13,018 nt of DNA from an uncultured bacterium (lineage in GTDB: Bacteria; Actinomycetota; Coriobacteriia; Coriobacteriales; Atopobiaceae). Every line of letters begins with the position of its first letter. Within the stretch, counting starts at the first letter, position 1. The stretch covers positions 1-13,018 of the forward strand of contig CAJMLD010000025.1 of NCBI GenBank assembly GCA_905214175.1, given 5' to 3'. The notes under the pieces are model-generated. The model did no database searches and had not been told where the DNA came from. It was given only the letters and a program-made list of their open reading frames with translations. Positions 1 to 7,570 of the stretch are shown here, in pieces. Both the position numbers and the translations under genes were made by a program.

Positions 1-54
1 GATATCCGACTCATCTGTGCCACCAACGAGAATCTGGCGCAGGCGGTAGCTGAA
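1..54 (+). pseudogene. Possible fragment of a sigma-54-type AAA+ activator domain
   Basis: Frame 1 from the first base reads DIRLICATNENLAQAVAE. This fits the well-known segment of sigma-54 activators and LevR-like PTS regulators of the form D-[VI]-R-[LI]-I-x-[AT]-T-N/T-x-[ND]-L-x-x-A-V. In intact proteins it is followed by G-R-F-R-x-D-L-Y or a related block. Here the similarity stops at about base 54 and the reading frame runs into sequence antisense to the neighbouring prsW-like gene. I infer either the end of a decayed regulator gene whose body lies upstream of the window, or a chance resemblance over 18 codons. No function should be assigned. Confidence 0.3.
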
Positions 55-183
55 CCTTATCGCTATTTCTTAGGCGGTGGCTGCGTTTCCGCAGGTCGCC
101 GCAATCTTGTTCAGAAATGGGGATATTCTCCGCCAGTCGGAGTAGGCGGTCAACAGCGGCGGGCGGCGCGAGAGGCGCGCATC
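55..183. other. Gene-free left-edge spacer with a small GNRA-type hairpin
   Basis: No gene is supported between the putative activator fragment and the stop codon of the prsW-like gene. Read on the minus strand, downstream of that gene, 94-81 forms a perfect 5-bp stem CTGCG/CGCAG closed by a GAAA loop, flanked by a further GCGG/CCGC pairing. No T-tract follows, so it is a poor intrinsic terminator. It may still be where prsW transcription ends. Confidence 0.3.
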
Positions 184-915
184 CTACGCAAAGCGCCGGT
201 CATGCTTTGCCGCCGAGCGCACAACGAGGAACACAATCACGTAAATCAGAGCAACTACCAGGAGAAACGTTCCGTCACCATAGTCTGCCAGCGTGGCCGT
301 GGCATCGTAGAGCCCGTGCAGCAGCGCCGAGAGAGCAAACCCGATGCCAATGCAGAGCGCCGACCCAATACGGTGGCCTCTGACGGCCAGATACTTTGCT
401 TCTCCGTAGAGCATTCCAAACAGTACGGCAAAGCCCATATGTGCTGGAATGGCCATCACCGCTCGGCTCATGAGTACGCCGGTGCCGTAGTTGAGCCCAT
501 ACATAACGTTCTCCATTCCGGCAAACCCCAACGAGGTGAAAACCGCGTATACCACACCGTCGTAGCGACAATTGAACGCCGGGCTGTTCCATGTGGCGCG
601 TCCCATGAGCACGTACTTGCATGCCTCCTCAATCACGCCGACTACCACGAAATCGGAGAGCAGCTCAAATCCGAGCGTGTTGGCATCGAGGCCGGACAGA
701 AGGCCAAAGAGGGACATCCCCACCTCTTCGAGAATCCCAGCGAAAAAGGCTGCCACCACTCCACGCAGGATGAGTCGCGAGAGGAGTCCGGCGGGCTCCT
801 TCTCCAGGGGGTCGAGGTTATAGACGTAGCGCATGAGGGCCACTGCCGGCCCAATGGCTAGGACGAGAAAGAACAGCAGGTAGAGCGTGAGACCGTTTGC
901 GAGAAGAAAGAACAT
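184..915 (-). CDS. prsW: PrsW-family intramembrane protease (M82-like / CPBP-related)
   Basis: This 243-residue, strongly hydrophobic protein has about seven or eight predicted membrane segments. PrsW-type proteases act within the membrane; in Bacillus subtilis, PrsW makes the first cut in anti-sigma factor RsiW. Visible family marks are the loop DPLEKEP (35-41), the EExxK motif as EEACK (96-100), the GFAGMEN block with E135, H159 in AHMGF, and HGLYD (200-204), which together supply the presumed active-site residues. I chose the ATG at 915 because a GGAAAGG ribosome site precedes it and the first membrane helix starts at once. The longer reading from 1062 adds 49 non-membrane residues lacking family character. 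No sigma/anti-sigma pair is adjacent, so its substrate is unknown. It appears to be transcribed alone, separated from the upstream antiporter gene by a repeat-filled spacer. Confidence 0.85.
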   Translation of the reverse strand: MFFLLANGLTLYLLFFLVLAIGPAVALMRYVYNLDPLEKEPAGLLSRLILRGVVAAFFAGILEEVGMSLFGLLSGLDANTLGFELLSDFVVVGVIEEACKYVLMGRATWNSPAFNCRYDGVVYAVFTSLGFAGMENVMYGLNYGTGVLMSRAVMAIPAHMGFAVLFGMLYGEAKYLAVRGHRIGSALCIGIGFALSALLHGLYDATATLADYGDGTFLLVVALIYVIVFLVVRSAAKHDRRFA

Positions 916-1023
916 GGTGCACCTTTCCGCGAAGCTACTGCTGCATGAAGGGTACCCGCATTCCCGGAAAATAGAGCCCTGCGGCGGGATTGGAGCCACT
1001 GGGCCAGTTATAGTAGCGACTGC

Positions 1024-1240
1024 GTACCAAAACACCCCTGTGGCGTCAACCTGGCGCCGCAAGGCGCATCCCCGCAGCGACTTCGTACGAAACCCCCGCT
1101 GTGGCGCCGTTTTGGCGCCACAGGGCCACTCTCAGCAGCAACTCCGTACTAAACCGCAGCTATGGCGCCGTTCTGGCGCCGCAAGGCGCATCCCCGCAGC
1201 GACTCCGTGTCAAACCTCCACTGTGGCGCCACCGCGCCCC
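1024..1240. repeat. 61-bp tandem repeat, three full copies plus a partial fourth
   Basis: Units begin at 1024, 1085, 1146 and 1207, each starting GTAC or GTGT, so the period is exactly 61 bases for three full copies, followed by a partial unit of about 34 bases. Units 1 and 3 are identical over 32 bases (1051-1082 and 1173-1204), while unit 2 has diverged there. Every full unit carries GGCGCC cores. In units 1 and 3, GCGCC-GCAA-GGCGC forms a perfect tetraloop hairpin (1054-1067, 1176-1189). Because 61 is not a multiple of three and all frames shift between copies, this is not a repetitive protein. It may belong to a dispersed, REP-like family; that is inference. Confidence 0.85.
1099..1123. 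repeat. Perfect 10-bp inverted repeat inside repeat unit 2
   Basis: CTGTGGCGCC (1099-1108) and GGCGCCACAG (1114-1123) are exact reverse complements around a 5-base loop, GTTTT. It would fold into a very stable GC-rich hairpin in transcripts from either strand. It lies downstream of the minus-strand antiporter gene and could end or stabilise that transcript. No proper T-tract follows on the minus strand, so I do not call it an intrinsic terminator. Confidence 0.7.
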
Positions 1241-1254
1241 CATCGACGCCGTCC

Positions 1255-2634
1255 CTACGCTGCGGCGCGCATCCTCCGCACGTCGTCAGCAGGCGTGAGG
1301 CCCAGGAGCTGCGCGGGCTTGCTGTCGGGGAACTCGGGGCGCCTGCGCTGCCAGACGCTAATCGCCAGGGTCCACAGGGGCAGGAGGTAGCAGAACGTCG
1401 CAGCCACGATGCTCAGTGCTGGCGCGCCCACGCTCGAGAGCACGGCCACGTTGGAAATGGACCACGGCACGAGTGGACTCACGATGACCACACTGTTCTC
1501 GAGGTCTAGCGCAAGGGCGCTCCCGTCACCCTCGGTGCGGCGGCACAGCTGGTCCGTGAGCATGATGGCAAGCGTCTGGTTGCACGCGACCATGCACGAG
1601 ACCACGCTCGTGGCAAGCACGCCTATGAATGGGGTGGACTTGCGCGAGAAGCCCGTGACCAGCCCAACGGCACCGTCAAGCAGGCCTGTCTTTGTAAAGA
1701 TGCCCGCATAGGTGGACGAGATGCCCACGACAAGCGCCACGTTGGTCATTGAGACAATCCCTCCGCCATCGATGAGTGGCGCCACCGCGGGATCTGCGAC
1801 GTGATAGCCAAAGACGAGAAGTTCTGGCAGCTCGGCGGGCGAGAATCCCTGTACTCCCACGCAGACCACGCACGCCGCCCCAAGGCTCGCCGCCAGGGAG
1901 ATAAGCACGTTCACGCGGGCGAGCGAAAGTGCCACCACCAGCACGGCCGGAACAATCACGGGCCAGGCGAGCGAGAACTTCTCGGCAAGCGTCGCCGCGA
2001 CACCGGTGGCACCTGCACCTCCCGCCGCGTGAGCACCCACGGCAAGGTAGACGGCGCAGGCAACGAGAAACGGCACGAGCCCGGTCCTTAGCATGCGACG
2101 CACGTTGTCGTAGAGTCTCGTGCCCGTGAGCTGTGAGACAAGAACCGCACTGCTCGAGACCGGGGAGCAGCGGTCGCCAAAGTAGCAACCAGCAAGTACC
2201 GCACCACCCGTGGCCAGCTGGTTTGCGCCCATGGCATGCGAGACGGCCATGCAGATTACGCCCATCGTGGCCGCCGTCCCAAAGGCAGTGCCCATGAGGA
2301 GCGACATGAGGCAGCAGAGGAGAAACGCGGCAAGCACGGCTGCTGACGGTTGAATGAGCACGGAAGACCAGCTCACAATCGCCGCAATGGTGCCAGAGGC
2401 ACGCCATGCCGCAGCAAGTGCGCCAGCAATCATGAAGAGCACGAGCATGGATGCCACAGACCGCATGGATGCCGCTCCCGCGCGCGCAAGCTCGGAGAGT
2501 GTATTGCCCTGGCGCAGACCATAGCCAATGAAGAGGACGAGGCCTCCCGCAAGCACTGCTGCCAGGGGGATGCCCATGGCGGTGCCCGCAACGAGCATTG
2601 CCGCAAACACTCCAAGCGTTATTGTCTCCGCCAT
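1255..2634 (-). CDS. nhaC: NhaC-family Na+/H+ antiporter
   Basis: This 459-residue polytopic membrane protein has roughly eleven or twelve hydrophobic segments. NhaC-family carriers exchange cytoplasmic Na+ for H+; relatives such as MleN couple it to organic-acid exchange. Family marks include the small-residue helix with GTAFGTAATMG (115-125), YFGDRCSPVSS (151-161), which parallels the usual FGDxxSPxSD block, GTRLYDNVRRM (171-181), and the C-terminal NSVVIVSPLVPWSISN (380-395). The ATG at 2634 is chosen because GAGGGA lies just upstream and the hydrophobic N-terminus begins there; an upstream extension to 2832 runs through the divergent promoter region and lacks membrane character. It is divergent from a LysR gene, the usual arrangement for control by that regulator. 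The transported organic ion, if any, cannot be read from the sequence. Confidence 0.85.
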   Translation of the reverse strand: MAETITLGVFAAMLVAGTAMGIPLAAVLAGGLVLFIGYGLRQGNTLSELARAGAASMRSVASMLVLFMIAGALAAAWRASGTIAAIVSWSSVLIQPSAAVLAAFLLCCLMSLLMGTAFGTAATMGVICMAVSHAMGANQLATGGAVLAGCYFGDRCSPVSSSAVLVSQLTGTRLYDNVRRMLRTGLVPFLVACAVYLAVGAHAAGGAGATGVAATLAEKFSLAWPVIVPAVLVVALSLARVNVLISLAASLGAACVVCVGVQGFSPAELPELLVFGYHVADPAVAPLIDGGGIVSMTNVALVVGISSTYAGIFTKTGLLDGAVGLVTGFSRKSTPFIGVLATSVVSCMVACNQTLAIMLTDQLCRRTEGDGSALALDLENSVVIVSPLVPWSISNVAVLSSVGAPALSIVAATFCYLLPLWTLAISVWQRRRPEFPDSKPAQLLGLTPADDVRRMRAAA

Positions 2635-2815
2635 GTCCCTCGTCCTTCTCGGCTGTCCTTCCCAGGCACGAGAAACACTATGGACATACAGCAACCAAGT
2701 CAAACTGATTAATCTAGTATGAATCACTAAAGATTTTTGTAATATGGGCATAACAGGGCGAACGTGACGGCGCTGCCCTGCCGTCTGCATGATTTTCTCA
2801 GGGAGATGGTGCTGC
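2635..2815. promoter_or_regulatory. Divergent promoter region between the NhaC-type and LysR genes
   Basis: This 181-base spacer is AT-richer around 2690-2750 than its surroundings, as expected for back-to-back promoters. On the minus strand TTGACT (2704-2699) is a good -35 for the antiporter, but the -10 at 17-base spacing is weak. On the plus strand TAATAT (2740-2745) is a plausible -10 for lysR, without a clear -35. LysR regulators normally bind T-N11-A sites in such spacers. Several AT-rich candidates lie at 2707-2728, but none is convincing enough to name. Confidence 0.45.
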
Positions 2816-3757
2816 GTGAACTTCCAGACCATGGACTACTTTGTCGCCGTTGCCGAGGAGCGCAGCTTCACGCGCGCGGCCGGTCTCATGCATGTGAGCC
2901 AGCAGACGCTCTCGGCTAGCGTTGCCGCCGCAGAGCGCGAGCTTGGGGTGAAGCTTGTCGAGCGAACGGTCCCGCTCTCGCTCACCTACGCGGGGGAGGA
3001 GTTTCTCGCCTATGCGCGTCGCTTCCAGGCCGAGCAGCGCGCCATGGGTCAGGAGTTCCGCGACATTGCGCACAACGACCGAGGCAGGATTCGCGTGGGG
3101 GTCACTGCCACGCGCGGTCACATCATCATGCCGCGTGCCATCGCCATGTACCAGCGGGCGCACCCGCACATCTCCATTGCGCTCTTCGAGGGCGAGAACG
3201 ACGAGCTTGTAGACGAGCTGGGGGAGGGTCGTCTCGACATGGTCGTCGCGACCGTCGCCGCGCACGTCCCGGGCCTCGAGGTGCACCAGCTCTTCCGCGA
3301 GGAGGTCGTTCTCATTGTTGCCCGGTCGCTGCTGGAGGAGCTCTACGGCGAAAAGGCGGAGCGTGTGGCCGAGGCGTGCGAAGCCACGGGCTCGATTGCG
3401 GGGCTCGCTGCGTGTCCGTTCCTCCTCATGGGCGAGAGGGACGTGCCCGGCGAGTTCTCGCGGCGCAATCTTACCGAGGCGGGCATCTCGCCCGAGGTGC
3501 GCGTGGTGTCAAAGAACTCCGAGACGCTCATGGCCTTGGCGCTGCGTGGCGTTGGCGCGTGCTTTGTGCCCTCCGAGCTTGTTGCAACGACTTTCGCGGA
3601 TCCCATCGCGGCGGGTATGCGCGTCATTCACCTGGGGGAGGAGATGAGCTACCCGCTCTCGGTTGCGTGGCGTTCGGCGGACCACGTATGGTCGGCAATT
3701 ATCGGCTTTGACCAGGTACTTCGTCAGCAGTTTGCCGATGGTTCAAGGATGGGTTAG
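2816..3757 (+). CDS. LysR-family transcriptional regulator
   Basis: The predicted 313-residue protein has the standard LTTR length. Residues 1-60 form the winged helix-turn-helix domain, with DYFVAVAEERSFTRAA (7-22) and the recognition-helix segment VSQQTLSASVAAAERELG (27-44). The rest, from about residue 90, is the periplasmic-binding-protein-like effector domain, starting RIRVGVTATRG. I chose the GTG at 2816 because LTTRs typically begin M-N-x-x-x-[LM]-x-[YF]-F, which V-N-F-Q-T-M-D-Y-F matches, and AGGGAG (2800-2805) is a suitably placed ribosome site. The ATG at 2789 would add nine residues ahead of that block. It is divergent from the NhaC-type gene, its likely target, and convergent with the ABC operon. 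The effector molecule is unknown. Confidence 0.9.
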   Translation: MNFQTMDYFVAVAEERSFTRAAGLMHVSQQTLSASVAAAERELGVKLVERTVPLSLTYAGEEFLAYARRFQAEQRAMGQEFRDIAHNDRGRIRVGVTATRGHIIMPRAIAMYQRAHPHISIALFEGENDELVDELGEGRLDMVVATVAAHVPGLEVHQLFREEVVLIVARSLLEELYGEKAERVAEACEATGSIAGLAACPFLLMGERDVPGEFSRRNLTEAGISPEVRVVSKNSETLMALALRGVGACFVPSELVATTFADPIAAGMRVIHLGEEMSYPLSVAWRSADHVWSAIIGFDQVLRQQFADGSRMG

Positions 3758-3779
3758 TAGGGGGTGGAGCAGTCCTACT
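3756..3779. terminator. Short dyad across the convergent lysR/permease stop codons
   Basis: AGTAGG (3756-3761) and CCTACT (3774-3779) are exact reverse complements around a 12-base loop. They span the 17 bases between the two converging genes and touch both stop codons. Position suggests a bidirectional end point, but the stem is short and lacks T-tracts on either strand. Confidence 0.25.
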
Positions 3780-4992
3780 GGTACCGCAGCGACTCCACCG
3801 GGTCGAGGCGCGCGGCACGCCAGGCGGGGTAGAATCCAAAGAGCATGCCGATGCCCACGCAGATGCCGCAGGCAAGACCCACCGCCGTGGGGGAGATGAC
3901 GGGCGTTACCGCAAACCCGCCCATCTCGCTCGACATGCTGGCAAACTGCGCCAGCACGTTTGCTCCGGCATACCCCAGGATTATTCCAAACGCGCCTCCC
4001 ACCAGGCACAACGTGATGGACTCCAGCAAGAACTGCCACGTGATGTCTGCGCGGCGCGCACCCAGCGCCTTTCTCAGCCCTATCTCGCGGATCCTTTCGG
4101 TGACGTTGGTGAGCATCATGTTCATGATGCCAATTCCGCCAACGATGAGAGAAACGCCAGCGACGCAGGTCATGAGTGCCTGGAATGCCCCCATTGTCGA
4201 GTCGAGCTGCTCGATGACCGAGGCCATCGTGGTGACGCCCACGTAGTAGTTGGGCGCCTCGCCGCTCGAAGGGTCCTCGTCGGGAAGGTTGAAGTAGCTC
4301 CTAAGATAGGACTCCGTCCGCGCGGCAATGCTGCTCATGTCCGTGTCCTCGCGGGCAAAACCAATGATCTGGCTCACGCCCGTATTGCCGCTCATGCGCT
4401 TCTGCATGGTCGAGAGCGGCACAAAGGAGTAGCCATTCATCATGCCCGAGCTGCCAACCACGCCCACAACGGTGTAGTCGTCGTTGCCAACGTGGACGCT
4501 CTGCCCCACCGCCTCGTCCGCAGATCCCCACATGCGCTCGGCAATTGCCTGGTCGAGCATGATGACGCGCGACCCTGCGTCCTCCTCGCTCTGCATGATG
4601 ACGCGCCCGGCGATGGCTTTCGTGCCCATGGCCTCGAAGTACTCTGGCTCCACGCCCAGAAGGGTGCTGTCCTCCTGGGTCACACCGTTGGAGATGGCTC
4701 CCGAGTTGTAGGACGCCGCTGTGATGAACTCGTAGTCGTCAGACATTCCAGCCTCGAGCGCCGCGATGTCATCCATCGTGACCTCACGTCCGGGCCAGCA
4801 GTCGATCATGACCGTGCGTGACTGGGAAAGTCCCAGCTCGCCCACGAGCGATGCCTTGACGCCGTCGATGAGCGCTGTCATGGAGATGACGGCGGCGATG
4901 CCAATGACAATGCCCAGAATCGTGAGCAAGCTTCGCCCTCGGTTTGCCTGGATGGCCGAGAAGGTCTCGTAGAAGAGGTCTCGGATTCTCAT
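3775..4992 (-). CDS. MacB-like ABC transporter permease (MacB_PCD plus FtsX domains)
   Basis: This 405-residue permease shows the MacB/FtsX plan. TM1 is at about 20-42, followed by a large extracytoplasmic domain (about 45-268) and three C-terminal TM segments (about 270-295, 322-348, 366-390). The FtsX signature GGIGIMNMMLTNVTERIREI (285-304), followed by GLRKALGARR (305-314), is very clear, as is the C-terminal FGFYPAWRAARLDPVESLRY. Such permeases are mechanotransmitters: ATP hydrolysis by a partner moves the outer domain and drives export from the membrane or wall side. The start ATG overlaps the stop of the upstream ATPase gene as ATGA (4989-4992), implying translational coupling. In Gram-positive bacteria, relatives export peptides or toxic compounds. 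The substrate here is unknown. Confidence 0.92.
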   Translation of the reverse strand: MRIRDLFYETFSAIQANRGRSLLTILGIVIGIAAVISMTALIDGVKASLVGELGLSQSRTVMIDCWPGREVTMDDIAALEAGMSDDYEFITAASYNSGAISNGVTQEDSTLLGVEPEYFEAMGTKAIAGRVIMQSEEDAGSRVIMLDQAIAERMWGSADEAVGQSVHVGNDDYTVVGVVGSSGMMNGYSFVPLSTMQKRMSGNTGVSQIIGFAREDTDMSSIAARTESYLRSYFNLPDEDPSSGEAPNYYVGVTTMASVIEQLDSTMGAFQALMTCVAGVSLIVGGIGIMNMMLTNVTERIREIGLRKALGARRADITWQFLLESITLCLVGGAFGIILGYAGANVLAQFASMSSEMGGFAVTPVISPTAVGLACGICVGIGMLFGFYPAWRAARLDPVESLRYQ

Positions 4993-5750
4993 GCGCCCGT
5001 CACCTCCTGTGTGCCGTCGAACGCCTTCCGCTCTCGCCGGGCTAGCGATGCCACGTAGGCGCGCTCCTGCTCGTCCGTGAGGAGCCGCCCGTCTCGAATG
5101 TGCACCACGCGGTCCGCCCAGCCTGCGACACTTGAGTCATGCGTGATGAGCACTACGGTCTTGCCGCGTTCCTGCATGCGCCTGAACGTCCGCATGACCA
5201 GCTCGCCGGTGGCGGAGTCGAGGTTTCCCGTGGGTTCGTCGGCAAGGATGAGCGCGGGGTCGTTTACCAGCGCGCGGGCAATGGCCACGCGCTGCATCTG
5301 CCCGCCGGAAAGCTCGTTGGAGCGGTGGGTGTAGAGGCTCTCGGGAAGGCCAACCTCTGCAAGAGCCTGCCATGCCCTCAGCTCGCGGTCGGCGGTGGAG
5401 CCCCTGCTGTAGACCAGGGGAAGCATCACGTTTCGAAGCACCGTGGCACGAGGGAGCAGGTTAAACGACTGGAAGACAAAGCCAAGCCGCGTGGAGCGCA
5501 CATGTGCCAGTTCGTCGTCGGTAAGCTTTGAGACGTCGATGCCCTCAAGGAGGTAGAGTCCGGACGTGGGACGGTCGAGGCAGCCAAGGATACTCATGAG
5601 CGTGGACTTGCCCGAACCGGAGGGGCCCATGATGGCGAGAAACTCTCCGCGCTCGACGTCCAAGCTCACACCGCGCAGCGCTGGCGTGAGGCCGGCGGCC
5701 GACGAGTAGATGCGGCAGACCTTCTCGGCATGGATGACGTGGGAGGCCAT
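4989..5750 (-). CDS. MacB/LolD-type ABC transporter ATPase
   Basis: This 253-residue protein has the full set of nucleotide-binding motifs: Walker A GPSGSGKS (42-49), Q-loop Q94 in FVFQSFNLLP, signature LSGGQ (147-151) followed by MQRVAIARAL, Walker B LILADE (167-172), D-loop around NLDSA (176-180) and H-loop H204 in ITHD. The PTGNLDS block is characteristic of the MacB/LolD/FtsE type-VII group. It should dimerise and power the permease encoded immediately downstream, with which it overlaps by 4 bases. Its ATG lies one base past the adaptor's stop codon, with GGTGG as a weak ribosome site inside that gene's end, so its translation is probably coupled to the adaptor. A roughly 30-residue C-terminal extension after the ABC core is modest and not informative. 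Confidence 0.95.
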   Translation of the reverse strand: MASHVIHAEKVCRIYSSAAGLTPALRGVSLDVERGEFLAIMGPSGSGKSTLMSILGCLDRPTSGLYLLEGIDVSKLTDDELAHVRSTRLGFVFQSFNLLPRATVLRNVMLPLVYSRGSTADRELRAWQALAEVGLPESLYTHRSNELSGGQMQRVAIARALVNDPALILADEPTGNLDSATGELVMRTFRRMQERGKTVVLITHDSSVAGWADRVVHIRDGRLLTDEQERAYVASLARRERKAFDGTQEVTGA

Positions 5751-5751
5751 G

Positions 5752-7152
5752 CTAGGCCACCGAGTTCGAGGAGGATGCCTCGCCGGTCATGGTGCCCGCG
5801 TCTGTCTCCGCGCCTCCCTGCATCACGCCTATCACGACCTCGTCGCCTTCGGCAATGTCACCCTCGACGACTGCCATGGTTCCGTTGGATGCAAGCACCG
5901 TGATGTGTCTTGCCTCCGTTGTGGGGAAGCCGGAATCGTCCTGCCCGGTAACAACGCCCACCATGGCCTGGTCCCCCTCGCCGTCAACAGCGCTCAGCGG
6001 CAGCATGAGCGCGTCGGGGATGTCCGTCGAGGAGATGGTGACACTTGCCGTCATGCCTGGCTTGAGCGACGGGTCTGGGCTGGGGATGAGAAGATCGACG
6101 GCATACGTGACCACGTTTCCGCCGTAGCCCGACAGGGCGCTCGATGCGTCTGCCGAGGAGACCGTGGCGATGCGGGTCACGGTGGCATCAAGCTCGACGT
6201 TGGGAAGCGCCGAGAAGGTCGCGCGTGCCGCTTGCCCAACGGAGACCTTGGAGATGTCCATCTCGTTCACCTGTACCGAGACCGTCATCTGCGAGAGATC
6301 GCCGATGGTGATGAGTGAGCCGGATGACCCTATGGCAGCCGTTGCCGTGGCGGCTGCACCCGCGCCTGCGCCGGAGCCCACGGCAGCGCCTTCGACGGCA
6401 TTCATGACCACGATCGTACCCGAGGCGGGTGCCGTGACTGTGCGCTTGTCTGCGGTTGCCACGGCGTCGTTGTAGGCAGACTGGGCGGTTTCGAGCGCAA
6501 GCTGGGCAGAATCGACGGCGTCGGCCGCCGAGTTCACCGTGGCAAGGTCCGTCTGGTTTGCGTAGTAGGCGTTGTAGGCGGTGGTGTAGTTCTCCTTGGC
6601 CGATGAGAGCTGTGTCTTTGCCGAGCGCAGCTGGATGTCGGCCTCGCGAACTGCCTTGTCGAGGGAGTCGTTGCGGATGGTGAGGAGGGTAGAGCCCGCC
6701 TCGACGTAGTCTCCCTCGCTGACGAAAACCTCGGAGATGATGCCGTCCACCTCGGGCGTCACCACGACGGAGCTTACGGGCTGGACGTTACCAGACGCCT
6801 TGACCTCGTCCTTGAACTCTCCGCGCATGACCGGTGTGGTCTGGAGCGCTGGCTCCTCGGGGGAGTCTGTGGTCTGCTGGGATGTCACGGTCCATGCAAG
6901 AATGGCGAGAACCGCGCAGGCAGCGACAATGCCAATGACGATGTTCCTGCGGCGGCGCTTCTTGCGGTGGGCGAGGAGGCTCGCCATGGCGTTGCGGGTC
7001 TCCTCATCCTCCTCGCCGTTCTCGCCTGGCAGGGATGGCGAGGCGCTGGGGGAGTCCCCGGAGATCACGGGGAGGCTGTCAAGCGGGTGAGCTGCCGGCG
7101 TTGTCTTGTCGGCCTCGCCGGAATCTGTGGTGCGGTTGGTCTCCTGGGACAT
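5752..7152 (-). CDS. Membrane fusion (MacA/HlyD-like) adaptor of the ABC exporter
   Basis: This 466-residue protein has a hydrophilic, acidic and Ser/Pro-rich cytoplasmic tail of about 62 residues, a basic stop (KKRRRRN, 64-70) and one TM helix (about 71-90) that anchors it with the C-terminus outside. Next come a first half-lipoyl region (about 125-160), a short coiled coil (about 161-235), the second half-lipoyl with TVTAPASGTIVVMN (238-251), and beta-barrel and membrane-proximal domains (about 285-440). A low-complexity Ala/Gly tract sits at 254-279. The ribosome site GAGGAGG precedes the ATG at good spacing. As first gene of the operon, it probably stabilises or guides substrate through the permease. 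Gram-positive hosts lack an outer-membrane channel, so this resembles YtrF/MacA-like Gram-positive systems rather than true MacA-TolC. Confidence 0.88.
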   Translation of the reverse strand: MSQETNRTTDSGEADKTTPAAHPLDSLPVISGDSPSASPSLPGENGEEDEETRNAMASLLAHRKKRRRRNIVIGIVAACAVLAILAWTVTSQQTTDSPEEPALQTTPVMRGEFKDEVKASGNVQPVSSVVVTPEVDGIISEVFVSEGDYVEAGSTLLTIRNDSLDKAVREADIQLRSAKTQLSSAKENYTTAYNAYYANQTDLATVNSAADAVDSAQLALETAQSAYNDAVATADKRTVTAPASGTIVVMNAVEGAAVGSGAGAGAAATATAAIGSSGSLITIGDLSQMTVSVQVNEMDISKVSVGQAARATFSALPNVELDATVTRIATVSSADASSALSGYGGNVVTYAVDLLIPSPDPSLKPGMTASVTISSTDIPDALMLPLSAVDGEGDQAMVGVVTGQDDSGFPTTEARHITVLASNGTMAVVEGDIAEGDEVVIGVMQGGAETDAGTMTGEASSSNSVA

Positions 7153-7294
7153 GCGTCCTCCTCGCCCTTGTGTGCCAAACGGGTGGTGCGGGGTGCCGTT
7201 GGTCCTACGATGCAGAGCGAACGTTGCTGTTTTGCCTGCTCAACGTACTTAGGGACATGATACCGGGGCATTACCATCGGGAACCTATCGGCAA

Positions 7295-7312
7295 GCTTAC
7301 AAATCTGTAAGC
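7295..7312. promoter_or_regulatory. Perfect palindrome, likely regulator operator of the exporter operon
   Basis: GCTTACA (7295-7301) and TGTAAGC (7306-7312) are exact reverse complements around AATC. The 7-4-7 geometry is that of a dimeric repressor or activator site; TTACA-N4-TGTAA half-sites occur with several TetR, GntR/YtrA and MarR-like regulators. It lies about 33-50 bases upstream of the candidate -10 (7262-7257) of the exporter operon, where a bound protein could act on the -35 region. No regulator gene for it is visible nearby. Confidence 0.5.
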
Positions 7313-7396
7313 GGTGCTTGTGCCTGCGGACGAGCGAGGCGGTAGGCACGGGGTTCTGGTCCCGTTGCGTTCCGTTGGATGGGTCTCTCAATTATT

Positions 7397-7425
7397 GAAC
7401 GTTATTTCTTCTGAGAATGACGTTC
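7397..7425. repeat. Orphan hairpin, 11-bp stem in plus-strand RNA
   Basis: The 29 bases from GAACGT to ACGTTC fold, as plus-strand RNA, into an 11-bp stem including two G-U pairs and a 7-base loop. On the minus strand only the outer six pairs are clean, so the structure is better as plus-strand RNA, although no plus-strand gene is nearby. No T-tract follows. Confidence 0.35.
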
Positions 7426-7570
7426 GCCCAGTTGCTGTTAGGTTTTCTCGGAATATCGCGCAATAAATCCTTGCCAGTAAGGCAACATCGAGTCGGCATG
7501 GCTTTTCCCCGCAGCTAACGCTCGCCCAACAGCCCGTGGGCCACGTGCGGCTAGGCAAAGTGGAGCACAC

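Larger units (their letters stand above)
916..1254. other. Intergenic spacer between the antiporter and prsW-like genes
   Basis: This 339-base stretch separates two minus-strand genes. I see no supported coding region. Its right two thirds (1024 to about 1240) is the 61-bp tandem repeat described separately. The left third (916-1023) presumably holds the promoter and ribosome binding site of the prsW-like gene. I could not identify a convincing -35/-10 pair there. Confidence 0.5.

Noticed and set aside
202..861. A 219-codon plus-strand frame across the prsW-like gene
   Set aside because: The translation is low in hydrophobic residues and has no recognisable motif; the opposite strand gives a clear PrsW-type membrane protein. 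The frame is open only as a by-product of codon bias.
916..1062. Longer start for the prsW-like protein
   Set aside because: The 49 extra residues are not membrane-like and the internal ATG at 915 has a good ribosome site directly before the first hydrophobic segment.
1024..1240. CRISPR-like array
   Set aside because: The period is regular, but there is no alternation of constant repeats and unique spacers: similarity extends across the whole 61-base unit, and no cas genes are present.
2635..2832. Longer start for the NhaC-type protein
   Set aside because: It would cross the divergent promoter region and overlap the lysR start; the added residues have no family similarity, and the ATG at 2634 has its own ribosome site.
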